From: K189A clade bacterium
GTDB taxonomy: Bacteria > Pseudomonadota > Gammaproteobacteria > Pseudomonadales > Azotimanducaceae
NCBI GenBank assembly: GCA_902528515.1
Contig: CABZTD010000004.1
Coordinates: forward strand, 35,117 to 99,116
Length of the DNA: 64,000 bases
Reading direction: 5' to 3'
Shown here piece by piece: positions 26,241-33,741 of the stretch. The notes beneath the pieces are model-generated. The model had not been told where the DNA came from and did not search any database. It worked only from the letters and a program-made list of their open reading frames with translations. Both the position numbers and the translations under genes were made by a program. How positions within the stretch are numbered: position 1 is the stretch's first letter; every line of letters begins with the position of its first letter.

Positions 26241-27776
26241 TCACGACTCGGATAGCGCTTGAGCAGCCCGTCGCTTCAATTGCTCTCGGATCTCCGCATG
26301 CGCAGTCTTATCTATTCGGTAGCCTAAATAGACTATTCCAGCGATAACGCCCCCTATCATTGCGAAGGGACCGTCTACAACACCAAGCCTGAAAATAATG
26401 TCGGATGACACCTCTCCCGGAACCGATTTTGGTGGTAGCAAGATGTAATATTGAAGCGCAAACCCCGCAACGATATGGCCAACGGCATTCATTGCTTTGG
26501 AAAAAAATGCTCGTGCCGAATAAAAAATACCCTCAAGACGCAGACCTGTGTTGAGCTCATGTTCATCAGCAATATCGGCAAGCGCCGACATCACACTGAT
26601 GTTCAGCACCGCGCCGAAAAAAGAGGAAAAGCTACCGAAAAAAATTATAAAAACAACTAGAGGCCAAGAACCGTTCGCTGGCGCGAACCCTAAAAGCGTC
26701 AAGTTAACGCTCATCGACCAAAAAACGCTTAAACCAACAGCGCAAAGAGCAATGGTCCATCGCTTATCGAACCGACCATGTAATTTTGCGGCCAAAAAGA
26801 AACCTAGGTGCACGCCAATGATGTTATTGATGATCAAAAATCCTATCTGGTTCGGCGATAGCTCCCAAAAAAACGAAACCACGTAGATACCCAGTGTCTC
26901 GTGGGTCCCTATTGTTAAAGAAAGGAAGAACAAGCCCAAAAGCAAGAAAAGATAGTTACGGTTTTGTAACACCAACCAAATATCGCTATAAAAAGAGCGA
27001 AGCGACACTTTTTCTCCCCGCAAATTTTCGTTGCGCTTTAAATTCTCTATCTGGTCGTAAGTCCCAAAAGCAGAAGCAAAAATGGACGCGATGATGATAA
27101 GACAGGCAATCAACGCGACCCACGTGTAAGCCGGTTTGTACAGCTGACCTCCTTGATCGACAAAAATAAAACCGAAAACGGCGAACCAAGCTACTGAGTG
27201 CATAACAATGCCGCCATACAAACCGAACAAACTGTTAAAAGACATCACACGTGTGCGTTCCAAATAATCTGCGCTCAGCTCAGCGCCCATTGCAAGATGA
27301 GGTACCACGTAAAATGTTTGAAAAGTTCTCTGCAAAATCGTGAATAAGCACAACCACGTAAACAAAAGAGGAGCCGATTCAACAACGAACTGGGGCGGAT
27401 GAAATATCAAGAACACGCAGAGCGCTAAGGGAATCGGTGCGGTAAAGAGGAAGGGGTGCCTGCGACCAAAACGCGAGCGAAAGTTATCGGAGATTGCGCC
27501 AATCAAGGGATCGGTTACGGCATCTGCAATGATCGCCAGAGCCATGGCCGTTGCTGCTAATCCAGCAGGCAAACCCAAAATCTGTTGGTAGAAAATCAGT
27601 GCAAGGGCGTTAAACACCCACATCGAGGCGGCCTCTCCTCCTGCTCCAATGCCAAAGTACATCTTTGTTCGCAGTCTCAGGGAGTCGCTGGCGGGCGAAT
27701 TTTGAAAACTATCTGTCCCCTTGGCGCCATCATTTGATAAGCGGTCCGTGCTTTGCGTATCGCTCTGGTCTCTCAC
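26241..27776 (-). CDS. MFS transporter of the GPH (MelB-like sugar:cation symporter) family
   Basis: A 511-aa, 12-helix major facilitator protein. The family signature DPLIGAISDNFRSRFGRRHP (residues about 95-114) is the glycoside-pentoside-hexuronide loop 2-3 motif. The N-terminal 35 residues are hydrophilic and disordered. It presumably imports a glycoside or related solute with a cation; the substrate is not deducible. It is antisense to the flagellin genes on both sides and stands alone. No flagellar role is evident, so it looks like a cargo gene or chance insertion within the flagellin block. Confidence 0.85.
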   Translation of the reverse strand: MRDQSDTQSTDRLSNDGAKGTDSFQNSPASDSLRLRTKMYFGIGAGGEAASMWVFNALALIFYQQILGLPAGLAATAMALAIIADAVTDPLIGAISDNFRSRFGRRHPFLFTAPIPLALCVFLIFHPPQFVVESAPLLFTWLCLFTILQRTFQTFYVVPHLAMGAELSADYLERTRVMSFNSLFGLYGGIVMHSVAWFAVFGFIFVDQGGQLYKPAYTWVALIACLIIIASIFASAFGTYDQIENLKRNENLRGEKVSLRSFYSDIWLVLQNRNYLFLLLGLFFLSLTIGTHETLGIYVVSFFWELSPNQIGFLIINNIIGVHLGFFLAAKLHGRFDKRWTIALCAVGLSVFWSMSVNLTLLGFAPANGSWPLVVFIIFFGSFSSFFGAVLNISVMSALADIADEHELNTGLRLEGIFYSARAFFSKAMNAVGHIVAGFALQYYILLPPKSVPGEVSSDIIFRLGVVDGPFAMIGGVIAGIVYLGYRIDKTAHAEIREQLKRRAAQALSES

Positions 27777-28255
27777 TCATCGCCTCCCTCGGTCAAATCA
27801 TCCTTCGACCATAGGGCATATCAGCAAAGAACGGGAATAAAAATCTAGCAAAAGAGAGTTCCGGCCCGGCACAAAGACGGGCGTGTTTTTTCTTTTGCGG
27901 AAGGGAAGGGAAGCGACAACGCTTCTTAAATGAAAAGGTGGTGGTGCTTTTTCAAAAACGTTGCTAGGCACGCTTGAGCGAATTATGAAATCGGCTGCAA
28001 CGTGGCTGATTTGTTCTAATTGTACAGTCCGACCATCGATCGTTTGCGGGCCTCACAAATTGCGACCTTAGGCAACCGCGCTGAACGCAATGAGCTAACA
28101 TCATATGCAGCCTCACTCTTTAAAAAGTCCATGCTGCCTTCGGCCTCAAAGAGATGGCCTGGGCGCCACTTCCAACTTGCCCTAGAAAAAGACCGCGGTA
28201 TCCGCGCGTTGCAACGGAATCTTTTATTTCAAGTCGACAAAAAACAACTTTTTTC
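27777..28255. other. Intergenic region between MFS gene and flagellin 2 promoter
   Basis: About 480 bp without a supported gene. A plus-strand frame 28020-28451 runs through the flagellin 2 promoter and leader and lacks family features, so it is not called. No insertion-sequence ends or tRNA were seen. Confidence 0.5.
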
Positions 28256-28282
28256 TAAAGCATCGCTAATCCCTGCCGATAA
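28256..28282 (+). promoter_or_regulatory. Sigma-28 promoter of flagellin 2
   Basis: TAAAGCAT, 11 nt, GCCGATAA. The -10 box is a perfect FliA consensus. The predicted start is near 28289, which gives an unusually long leader of about 200 nt carrying two 16-bp palindromes and a 24-bp-period direct repeat. Confidence 0.85.
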
Positions 28283-28294
28283 AAGCCTTGAAAG

Positions 28295-28340
28295 CGGCAA
28301 ATGTTTGCCGGTTTCGTTGCCATGCGGCAAGCGATTGCCG
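28295..28340 (+). promoter_or_regulatory. Pair of 16-bp palindromes just downstream of the flagellin 2 start site
   Basis: CGGCAAATGTTTGCCG (28295-28310) and CGGCAAGCGATTGCCG (28325-28340) have centres exactly 30 bp apart. The first begins 20 bp after the first base of the -10 box. As DNA they look like twin dimer-binding sites. As RNA the second could fold as a 6-bp stem with a GCGA tetraloop. Confidence 0.7.
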
Positions 28341-28378
28341 GTGTGGCAGCAACTTAATCAGTTGCGAATGCGGTGGGC

Positions 28379-28416
28379 ACCTTTAGCGGGGTGTCTACGA
28401 GGACCTTTAGCGGGGT
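28379..28416 (+). repeat. Direct repeat, 14-bp unit at 24-bp period, in flagellin 2 leader
   Basis: ACCTTTAGCGGGGT occurs at 28379-28392 and again at 28403-28416. It lies between the palindrome pair and the ribosome site, inside the predicted untranslated leader. Confidence 0.75.
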
Positions 28417-28486
28417 TCTCGACTAAATGGTTGGGGTCATCAACCGTATGACGCGGCTATCTAAAACAATTTTAGAGGCTGATGTT

Positions 28487-29425
28487 ATGAGTTTAGTCAT
28501 AAACACAAATGTTGCATCTTTGAATGCACAAAGGTCTTTAGCGTCCTCCGGGGCGGAACTAAAAACCGCAATGGAACGCCTTTCTTCTGGAAAGCAAATC
28601 AACAGCGCCGCCGACGACGCTGCCGGTTTCGCGATAGCAGAGAGAATGACGGCCCAAATTCGGGGTCTTAACATGGCAACCAAGAACGCCAATGACGGTC
28701 TTTCTATGATTGCCACAGTGGAAAATGCGACGAATGATGTCACTGACATGCTTCATCGTATTCGTGAACTAGCGGTGCAAGCTGCAAACGACACGAATTC
28801 CGCTACAGATCGCGAATATTTGCAAAAGGAAGTAGATTCGTTAATGAACGAAATTAATCGGGTGGCATCTCAAACCGTTTATAACGGCGCTGAAGTGCTG
28901 GATGGTAGCCGACACGGCTCATCCAATGCTCAGAAGATCCAAGTTGGAACCGATTCCGGGCAATCAATCTCTTTCGAGATTGAAGCCATTGATACCGACA
29001 CATTGGGTCTGACTAATGATGCATTTACTGCACGCGCAGGCACTACTGCGGCCGTTATCGATGACATATCGACGTTGAACGCAGCCGGAACGGCTACTGC
29101 GGGCTCAATCGCTACTGGCGAGAGAGTTAGTGTCCTGACGGCCGCTGATGCATCTTTCGCCTTAGGCAAGGTAACCGATGCCATTGAAGCAGTGGCTGGT
29201 GGCCGGGCAGAGCTTGGTGCGGTTTCCAACCGCCTCGAATATACGGTTTCAAACCTGATGAACGTAGCGGAGTACACAACCGCCGCTCGATCCAGAATAG
29301 AGGATGCAGATTTTGCAGCGGAGAGCGCGCGGCTCGCCAAAGCACAGGTACTGCAACAAACCGGCACAGCGATGTTGGCACAAGCCAACGCTTCGCAACA
29401 GTTGGCACTATCTCTGTTTCGATAA
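28487..29425 (+). CDS. Flagellin 2 (312 aa)
   Basis: A compact flagellin in which the N-terminal (MSLVINTNVASLNAQRSLAS; LSSGKQINSAADDAAGFAIA) and C-terminal (SNRLEYTVSNLMNVAEYTTA) domains are joined by a short variable part of about 70 residues. The start at 28487 is preceded by GAGG (28474-28477). An upstream in-frame ATG at 28427 would add a non-flagellin 20-residue extension. It is closely similar to flagellin 3, with long identical stretches in both conserved domains, which indicates recent duplication. Sigma-28 promoter at 28256-28282. Confidence 0.95.
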   Translation: MSLVINTNVASLNAQRSLASSGAELKTAMERLSSGKQINSAADDAAGFAIAERMTAQIRGLNMATKNANDGLSMIATVENATNDVTDMLHRIRELAVQAANDTNSATDREYLQKEVDSLMNEINRVASQTVYNGAEVLDGSRHGSSNAQKIQVGTDSGQSISFEIEAIDTDTLGLTNDAFTARAGTTAAVIDDISTLNAAGTATAGSIATGERVSVLTAADASFALGKVTDAIEAVAGGRAELGAVSNRLEYTVSNLMNVAEYTTAARSRIEDADFAAESARLAKAQVLQQTGTAMLAQANASQQLALSLFR

Positions 29426-29585
29426 CACGACCTCTGCGCAACGCGCTCAGGCCAAGCCTTTGGGAAGAGGGGTCCTCTCAGGGGCTTGGACGAGCCAACA
29501 TTTACGCTTCTTTACCTCCCACAAACGAAATATGACAACTTTCGAGCGTTCTTGGTTCTTCTGCTGTGCTTTGCCCAGCATGAAA

Positions 29586-29629
29586 TTGCCGCCTTTTTGC
29601 CGCTTTTTGCCGCTTTTTGCCGCTTTTTG
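29586..29629 (+). repeat. 10-bp tandem repeat TTTTTGCCGC
   Basis: Three complete head-to-tail copies of TTTTTGCCGC run from 29594 to 29623. They are preceded by ATTGCCGCC and followed by a partial TTTTTG copy. The period equals one DNA helical turn and each unit holds a TTGCCG half-site. It lies upstream of the flagellin 3 promoter. Confidence 0.85.
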
Positions 29630-29648
29630 TGGATTTGCTAACCACAAG

Positions 29649-29694
29649 CGGCAGGTTTTTGCCAAAAAACACCAAAAAAGGCAGTTTTTTGCCG
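29649..29694 (+). promoter_or_regulatory. Pair of 16-bp palindromes upstream of the flagellin 3 promoter
   Basis: CGGCAG-GTTT-TTGCCA (29649-29664) and AGGCAG-TTTT-TTGCCG (29679-29694) are imperfect copies of the CGGCAA-N4-TTGCCG element, with centres 30 bp apart. The second ends 10 bp before the -35 box. Confidence 0.55.
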
Positions 29695-29703
29695 CTTTTA
29701 GTC

Positions 29704-29730
29704 TAAAGCTTTAACGAACACCCCCGATAG
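29704..29730 (+). promoter_or_regulatory. Sigma-28 promoter of flagellin 3
   Basis: TAAAGCTT, 11 nt, CCCGATAG matches the FliA consensus with two -10 mismatches. The leader to the ATG at 29860 is about 123 nt. Confidence 0.8.
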
Positions 29731-29742
29731 ATAGGTTGTACG

Positions 29743-29787
29743 CGGCAAAACCATGCCGCTTTCGAAAAAACCGGCAACTCTTGGCCA
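29743..29787 (+). promoter_or_regulatory. 16-bp palindrome plus second half-match just downstream of flagellin 3 start site
   Basis: CGGCAAAACCATGCCG (29743-29758) begins exactly 20 bp after the first base of the -10 box. A weaker copy, CGGCAA-CTC-TTGGCC (from 29772), lies about 29-30 bp further on. The layout is the same as in flagellin 2. Confidence 0.65.
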
Positions 29788-29859
29788 CACAGAGGCTAAC
29801 GTCTGCCACACAACGTCAATCCAGGAGCCAAAGCGCTCCGCATATGACAGGGGTCTGTT

Positions 29860-30786
29860 ATGAGCATCGTAGTAAACACCAACATTGGTTCTTTAAACGC
29901 ACAGCGTTCTCTGGCTGAATCGGGCCGTGAACTCTCTACCGCTATGGAGCGATTGTCTTCTGGTAAGAAGATTAACTCTGCCGCCGACGACGCGGCTGGC
30001 TTCGCCATTGCCGAGCGGATGACCGCCCAAGTACGCGGCTTAAATATGGCCACGAAGAACGCTAACGACGGTCTTGCTATGCTGGCAACCATTGAAAACG
30101 CCACAAACGACGTCACCGACATGCTACAGAGAATTCGCGAGCTTGCAGTTCAGGCGGCAAACGACACGAACTCTGGCACCGACCGTGAATACCTTCAAAA
30201 AGAGGTCGACTCGCTACTGAACGAGATTAACCGCGTCGCTTCACAAACTGTGTATAACGACCTTAACGTTCTTGACGGAACTCGCTCTGGAGTCATCCAG
30301 GTTGGCACAGATGCAAACCAGACGGTCGAGTTCAGCATTACTGCAATCGATACGGAAACCCTCAATCTTACGGGCGACGTTTTCACTCCGTCCACCGCGA
30401 CCGCTGTGGCAACTTCCACAGACGTTACAGACACCTCTGTTGATGTGAACGATGCGGATGCAACCACTCCTGTGACAGGCGGAAAAATTAGCGTGCTTTC
30501 AGCAGCGAATGCTGCAAAGACGCTGGAGCTCGTCGAGGCTGCGATTGAAACTGTGGCAAGCAACCGTGCAGGCTATGGCGCTTTGTCTAACCGTTTAGAA
30601 TATACCGTTTCGAATTTGATGAACGTGGCAGAGTTCACTACAGCTGCTCGCTCTAGAATTGAAGACGCGGACTTCGCTGCAGAGAGCGCGCGCCTCGCGA
30701 AAGCTCAGGTGCTGCAGCAAACGGGCACTGCCATGCTGGCGCAAGCAAATGCTTCATCCCAGCTCGCTATCCAGCTGATCCGATAG
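29860..30786 (+). CDS. Flagellin 3 (308 aa)
   Basis: A compact filament subunit. The N-terminal domain begins MSIVVNTNIGSLNAQRSLAE and contains LSSGKKINSAADDAAGFAIA. The C-terminal domain has SNRLEYTVSNLMNVAEFTTA and ends SSQLAIQLIR. The variable middle is only about 70 residues. It is a near-duplicate of flagellin 2 in the conserved domains and diverges in the middle. AGGGG precedes the ATG. Confidence 0.96.
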   Translation: MSIVVNTNIGSLNAQRSLAESGRELSTAMERLSSGKKINSAADDAAGFAIAERMTAQVRGLNMATKNANDGLAMLATIENATNDVTDMLQRIRELAVQAANDTNSGTDREYLQKEVDSLLNEINRVASQTVYNDLNVLDGTRSGVIQVGTDANQTVEFSITAIDTETLNLTGDVFTPSTATAVATSTDVTDTSVDVNDADATTPVTGGKISVLSAANAAKTLELVEAAIETVASNRAGYGALSNRLEYTVSNLMNVAEFTTAARSRIEDADFAAESARLAKAQVLQQTGTAMLAQANASSQLAIQLIR

Positions 30787-30813
30787 GGTCCATCGGTCCG
30801 CTGGTAGGTGACA

Positions 30814-30838
30814 CCTGTCTGGTAACAGTCCAGACAGG
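30814..30838 (+). terminator. Hairpin after flagellin 3
   Basis: CCTGTCTGG-N7-CCAGACAGG is a perfect 9-bp inverted repeat 28 nt after the flagellin 3 stop. It has no T-run, so it may act with the larger hairpin at 30850-30895 or protect the 3' end of the transcript. Confidence 0.5.
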
Positions 30839-30849
30839 ACTCACTCTGG

Positions 30850-30895
30850 CCAGGGGCTCATGACCCCTTCAGCCTAAAAACTGAAGAGCCCCTGG
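30850..30895 (+). terminator. Second, larger hairpin after flagellin 3
   Basis: CCAGGGGCTC pairs with GAGCCCCTGG (10 bp), enclosing an inner TTCAG...CTGAA stem. The downstream sequence is not T-rich, so an RNA-stabilising or rho-assisted end is as likely as classical intrinsic termination. Confidence 0.5.
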
Positions 30896-30998
30896 TCCGG
30901 GGCCTTAAACAACGAGCCATGCTGGGAATTCTCTTCCTTTTGCCTAGGAGCTCGGTCAGGGGGTCTGGCCGAGCTTTCGCTTTTACAAATAATTTTTC

Positions 30999-31025
30999 TA
31001 AAGTTTCCATTCGCTGACCCGACTG
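30999..31025 (+). promoter_or_regulatory. Sigma-28 promoter of flagellin 4
   Basis: TAAAGTTT, 11 nt, CCCGACTG. The -35 box is perfect and the -10 box keeps the CCGA core. The leader is about 135 nt. Confidence 0.72.
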
Positions 31026-31037
31026 TGTCTCTGTAAG

Positions 31038-31053
31038 CGGCAAAAGATTGCCA
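31038..31053 (+). promoter_or_regulatory. 16-bp palindrome just downstream of flagellin 4 start site
   Basis: CGGCAA-AAGA-TTGCCA begins exactly 20 bp after the first base of the -10 box, as in flagellins 2 and 3. Further GCC/TTGCC half-sites follow at 31069-31084 and 31091-31130. Confidence 0.65.
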
Positions 31054-31166
31054 AAAAGACGGAAGATAGCCGCCATTTTTGCCACCTAAATTGCCGCAAC
31101 CGCAACCAAGCTGCCTAGAAAGCGGCAAGGATGTGCAGGTATGTAGATAGCTAAAGGGGTTTAGTT

Positions 31167-32654
31167 ATGGGAATGGTTTTAAACACTAATATTGGTGCTA
31201 TTCAGGCACAGCGCGCGATCACGGAGTCACGGCAAGAAATGGAGAGCGCGATGGAGCGCCTCTCGACTGGTAGGCGCATTAACAGTGCCGCGGACGATGC
31301 CGCGGGCCTGGCCATGGTGGAGCGCATGAATTCGCAAATTCGCGGCCTTACCATGGCCACCAAAAACGCAAACGACGGTATCGCCTTGATTCGAACCGTG
31401 GAGAACGCCTTAGTAGAAGTTTCAGGAATGCTGCAGCGAATGCGGGAGCTTGCGGTGCAGTCGGCGAACGCGACCAACTCGGCAACGGAGCGCGCTTTTG
31501 CGAACAACGAGCTCAATCAGTTGCAACTTGAGATATCGAGAGTTTCCGCGAACACTCGCTACAACGGCACCCAAGTTCTAAACGGCACCTTTTCAGCCAA
31601 AGCTCTGCAGGTGGGCACAATGTCCGGCGAAGAGATTAACTTCACCATCGATTCGGTAGAGTCGTCATTGCTAGGAGCTTATGTCCAGGTAGGTGAAAAT
31701 AGCCTGGGGGCCTATACCGCGGCAGCGAGTGGCTCGTTCAGCAATACAACCAACCTAACGGACGACGCCGACGATTTCACCATCGTCGGCAATGGGAATT
31801 CCAGAACAATCGATGTCTCTGCAAATGACTCTGCCAAAGATGTGGCAAAAAAAATCAACTCGGTCGCAGGCGCAACGACGGTTTTCGCATTAGCACGAAC
31901 CTACGCTCACCTAGCTTCATCCTCAGCAACGGATACGAGCTATCAGATCTCGATAAACGGAACTCAAACCGCAGCCTTCACCATATCAAGTAACTCGGTG
32001 AGTGATGCAGTTTCTAAGATAAACGCTATCTCAGCGTCAACCGGCGTGATGGCGTCTGCGACGACTGAAAACAAAGTCTTACTCACCGATTCAGACGGTG
32101 ACGACATAATTGTCACAAATGGGAGTACGGGAACGGCTCTCACACTGAAAGCCGTGGCTAACGATGGCGTAACCGAGCAAACTGCTGCGGCAATCAGCTT
32201 GGCAGCGAACGGAGGCAACGATACCTCGCAAGTAGTTGGTACATTGCGCCTAACCTCTTCCTCAGGCTTTACGGTTACCCAAACCAACGGATCGAGCGAC
32301 ACTTTTTTTGCCGATGGCTTGCAAACTGCAGGGTTGGTATCCGTGGGCACAATTGATATTTCTACCCAAATTGGAGCCAGTTACTCCATCGCCACAATCG
32401 ATGGCGGCCTGGAGCGCGTATCTTCTATGCGCGGCTCTTTGGGAACGCTACAAAACCGACTGGACTATTCCGTTTCAAACCTGATGAAGGTGACGGAATA
32501 CACCATCGGCGCCCGCTCGCGCATCGAGGACGCCGATTTTGCTGCAGAAACATCACGTTTGGCCAAGGCCCAAGTATTACAGCAGGCTGGCGCCTCTATG
32601 TTGTCTCAGGCTAATGCTTCGACAGACGTGATTTTACAAGTTCTGCGAGGCTGA
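31167..32654 (+). CDS. Flagellin 4 (495 aa, with Flagellin_IN-like insert)
   Basis: A filament subunit. The N-terminal domain is MGMVLNTNIGAIQAQRAITE and LSTGRRINSAADDAAGLAMV; the C-terminal domain has QNRLDYSVSNLMKVTEYTIG. The roughly 265-aa insert contains a Flagellin_IN-type module (YQISINGTQTAAFTISSNSV) related to those in flagellins 1 and 5. The N-terminal start is more divergent (MGMVLN) than the others. The sequence AAAGGGG lies 9 nt before the ATG. Confidence 0.95.
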   Translation: MGMVLNTNIGAIQAQRAITESRQEMESAMERLSTGRRINSAADDAAGLAMVERMNSQIRGLTMATKNANDGIALIRTVENALVEVSGMLQRMRELAVQSANATNSATERAFANNELNQLQLEISRVSANTRYNGTQVLNGTFSAKALQVGTMSGEEINFTIDSVESSLLGAYVQVGENSLGAYTAAASGSFSNTTNLTDDADDFTIVGNGNSRTIDVSANDSAKDVAKKINSVAGATTVFALARTYAHLASSSATDTSYQISINGTQTAAFTISSNSVSDAVSKINAISASTGVMASATTENKVLLTDSDGDDIIVTNGSTGTALTLKAVANDGVTEQTAAAISLAANGGNDTSQVVGTLRLTSSSGFTVTQTNGSSDTFFADGLQTAGLVSVGTIDISTQIGASYSIATIDGGLERVSSMRGSLGTLQNRLDYSVSNLMKVTEYTIGARSRIEDADFAAETSRLAKAQVLQQAGASMLSQANASTDVILQVLRG

Positions 32655-32803
32655 TTGTATGCAACTAGAAAAATATGGGGTTATTCGCCCTTTTAATAGA
32701 GGCAGCGCATGGACGAGTAGGGCTAAACACTAGAATGTCCTGCACGGGAATAACGGGCTAAGCGCCCATGATTACAGAGGGCGACTGAGCCCAAGGAGGA
32801 CAT

Positions 32804-33154
32804 ATGTCCGTCGAAACAATCTCGGCTGGAGGTACCAACCCAGTTTTAACAGCCGTTGAAGCAAAACCCGCGGTCTCACAGCCGCCACAGCCAGTTCCTA
32901 CGGTCGCTCAGTCTGATGCCACCGTAGTCAAAGAGGATGAATTGGCAAAGTCGCTAGAGCAAATACAGGTCATGATGGACCTCCGCAATCGCGCCGTTGA
33001 ATTTACGACCGACGAGGTCAGCGGAGCCCAGGTGGTTAAGGTTGTAGACGCCAATTCCGGCGACGTTATCCGGCAAATGCCCGCAGAAGAGCTGCTGTCA
33101 TTCATGCGCAACCTAACGCGCATGCTGGGCACTTTTATCGATAAAAGCACATAG
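32804..33154 (+). CDS. flaG: FlaG-family protein
   Basis: FlaG proteins affect filament length; their exact role is unsettled. The 116-aa product has a Pro/Val-rich variable N-terminal half and the FlaG domain in the second half (VEFTTDEVSGAQVVKVVDAN, SGDVIRQMPAEELLSFMRNL). AAGGAGG lies just before the ATG. It sits between flagellin 4 and fliS, the standard polar-flagellum order. Confidence 0.93.
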   Translation: MSVETISAGGTNPVLTAVEAKPAVSQPPQPVPTVAQSDATVVKEDELAKSLEQIQVMMDLRNRAVEFTTDEVSGAQVVKVVDANSGDVIRQMPAEELLSFMRNLTRMLGTFIDKST

Positions 33155-33209
33155 CTGCAGATCGGTGAAAAATTAAACCGGGTACAGGTGGCGAACCTGC
33201 ACAAACCCC

Positions 33210-33236
33210 TAAAGCTGCGCCACTTGTATCCGATTT
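33210..33236 (+). promoter_or_regulatory. Sigma-28 promoter of fliS
   Basis: TAAAGCTG, 11 nt, TCCGATTT, 61 nt before the fliS ATG. The spacing matches the other sigma-28 boxes in the window exactly. A CAGGT-N5-ACCTG inverted repeat lies just upstream (33185-33199). Confidence 0.6.
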
Positions 33237-33297
33237 ATTTAATAGGTAAAAGGTGCTGACATTACGTCAGTGCGAGACAAACTTGGATAAAAAGAAG

Positions 33298-33675
33298 ATG
33301 TACCGCAAATCCGCTCTGGCTGAGTACAGCAATATCGATGTCGAAACTAAGACAGAATCCCAAAGTCCTGCCCAGCTGATCACGATGCTATTTGATAAGG
33401 CTTGTGTCTTATTGCGTCAAGCAAAGGAAAACCTAGCGCACGACGAAACGGAAGCATTCGACAAAGCCACCACACATGCTATGCAAATTGTCATCGCCTT
33501 GCGCGGCGTACTCGATATGGAAAACGGCGGCGACGTCGCACAGAGCCTTTACGATACTTACACCTCTATCGCCGCAAGCTTATTCAAAGCGAAAGGCGAC
33601 AAGGACGGGGAAAGTATCGAAAAGCTGTATACCGCTTTATCAGAGCTACGCGAAGCATGGGAAGCCGTTAGTTGA
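33298..33675 (+). CDS. fliS: Flagellin export chaperone FliS
   Basis: FliS binds the flagellin C-terminus in the cytoplasm and prevents premature polymerisation. The product (about 125 aa) shows the family pattern: N-terminal MYRKSALAEYSNIDVETKTE, then SPAQLITMLFDKACVLLRQA, and a C-terminal helix KLYTALSELREAWEAVS. The start at 33298 gives the typical M-Y-...-AY/AEY opening; an in-frame start at 33253 would run into the leader. It closes the flagellin-flaG-fliS block. Confidence 0.94.
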   Translation: MYRKSALAEYSNIDVETKTESQSPAQLITMLFDKACVLLRQAKENLAHDETEAFDKATTHAMQIVIALRGVLDMENGGDVAQSLYDTYTSIAASLFKAKGDKDGESIEKLYTALSELREAWEAVS

Positions 33676-33741
33676 GCCTCGGTAGCCTACCATCACCAAT
33701 TTCTCTAAACACAATCTATTGAAAGCCGCCCATTTTCACTT

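Noticed and set aside
26241..27776. MFS gene as part of a mobile element
   Set aside because: No transposase, inverted repeats, target duplication or clear shift in composition around it; insertion by ordinary recombination cannot be excluded but no element is visible.
28020..28451. 143-codon plus-strand frame before flagellin 2
   Set aside because: Contains the sigma-28 promoter, both palindromes and the direct repeat; it has no domain and ends inside the flagellin leader.
29586..29694. CRISPR-like array upstream of flagellin 3
   Set aside because: Units are 10-16 bp with no 25-40 bp spacers and no cas genes; they are promoter repeats.
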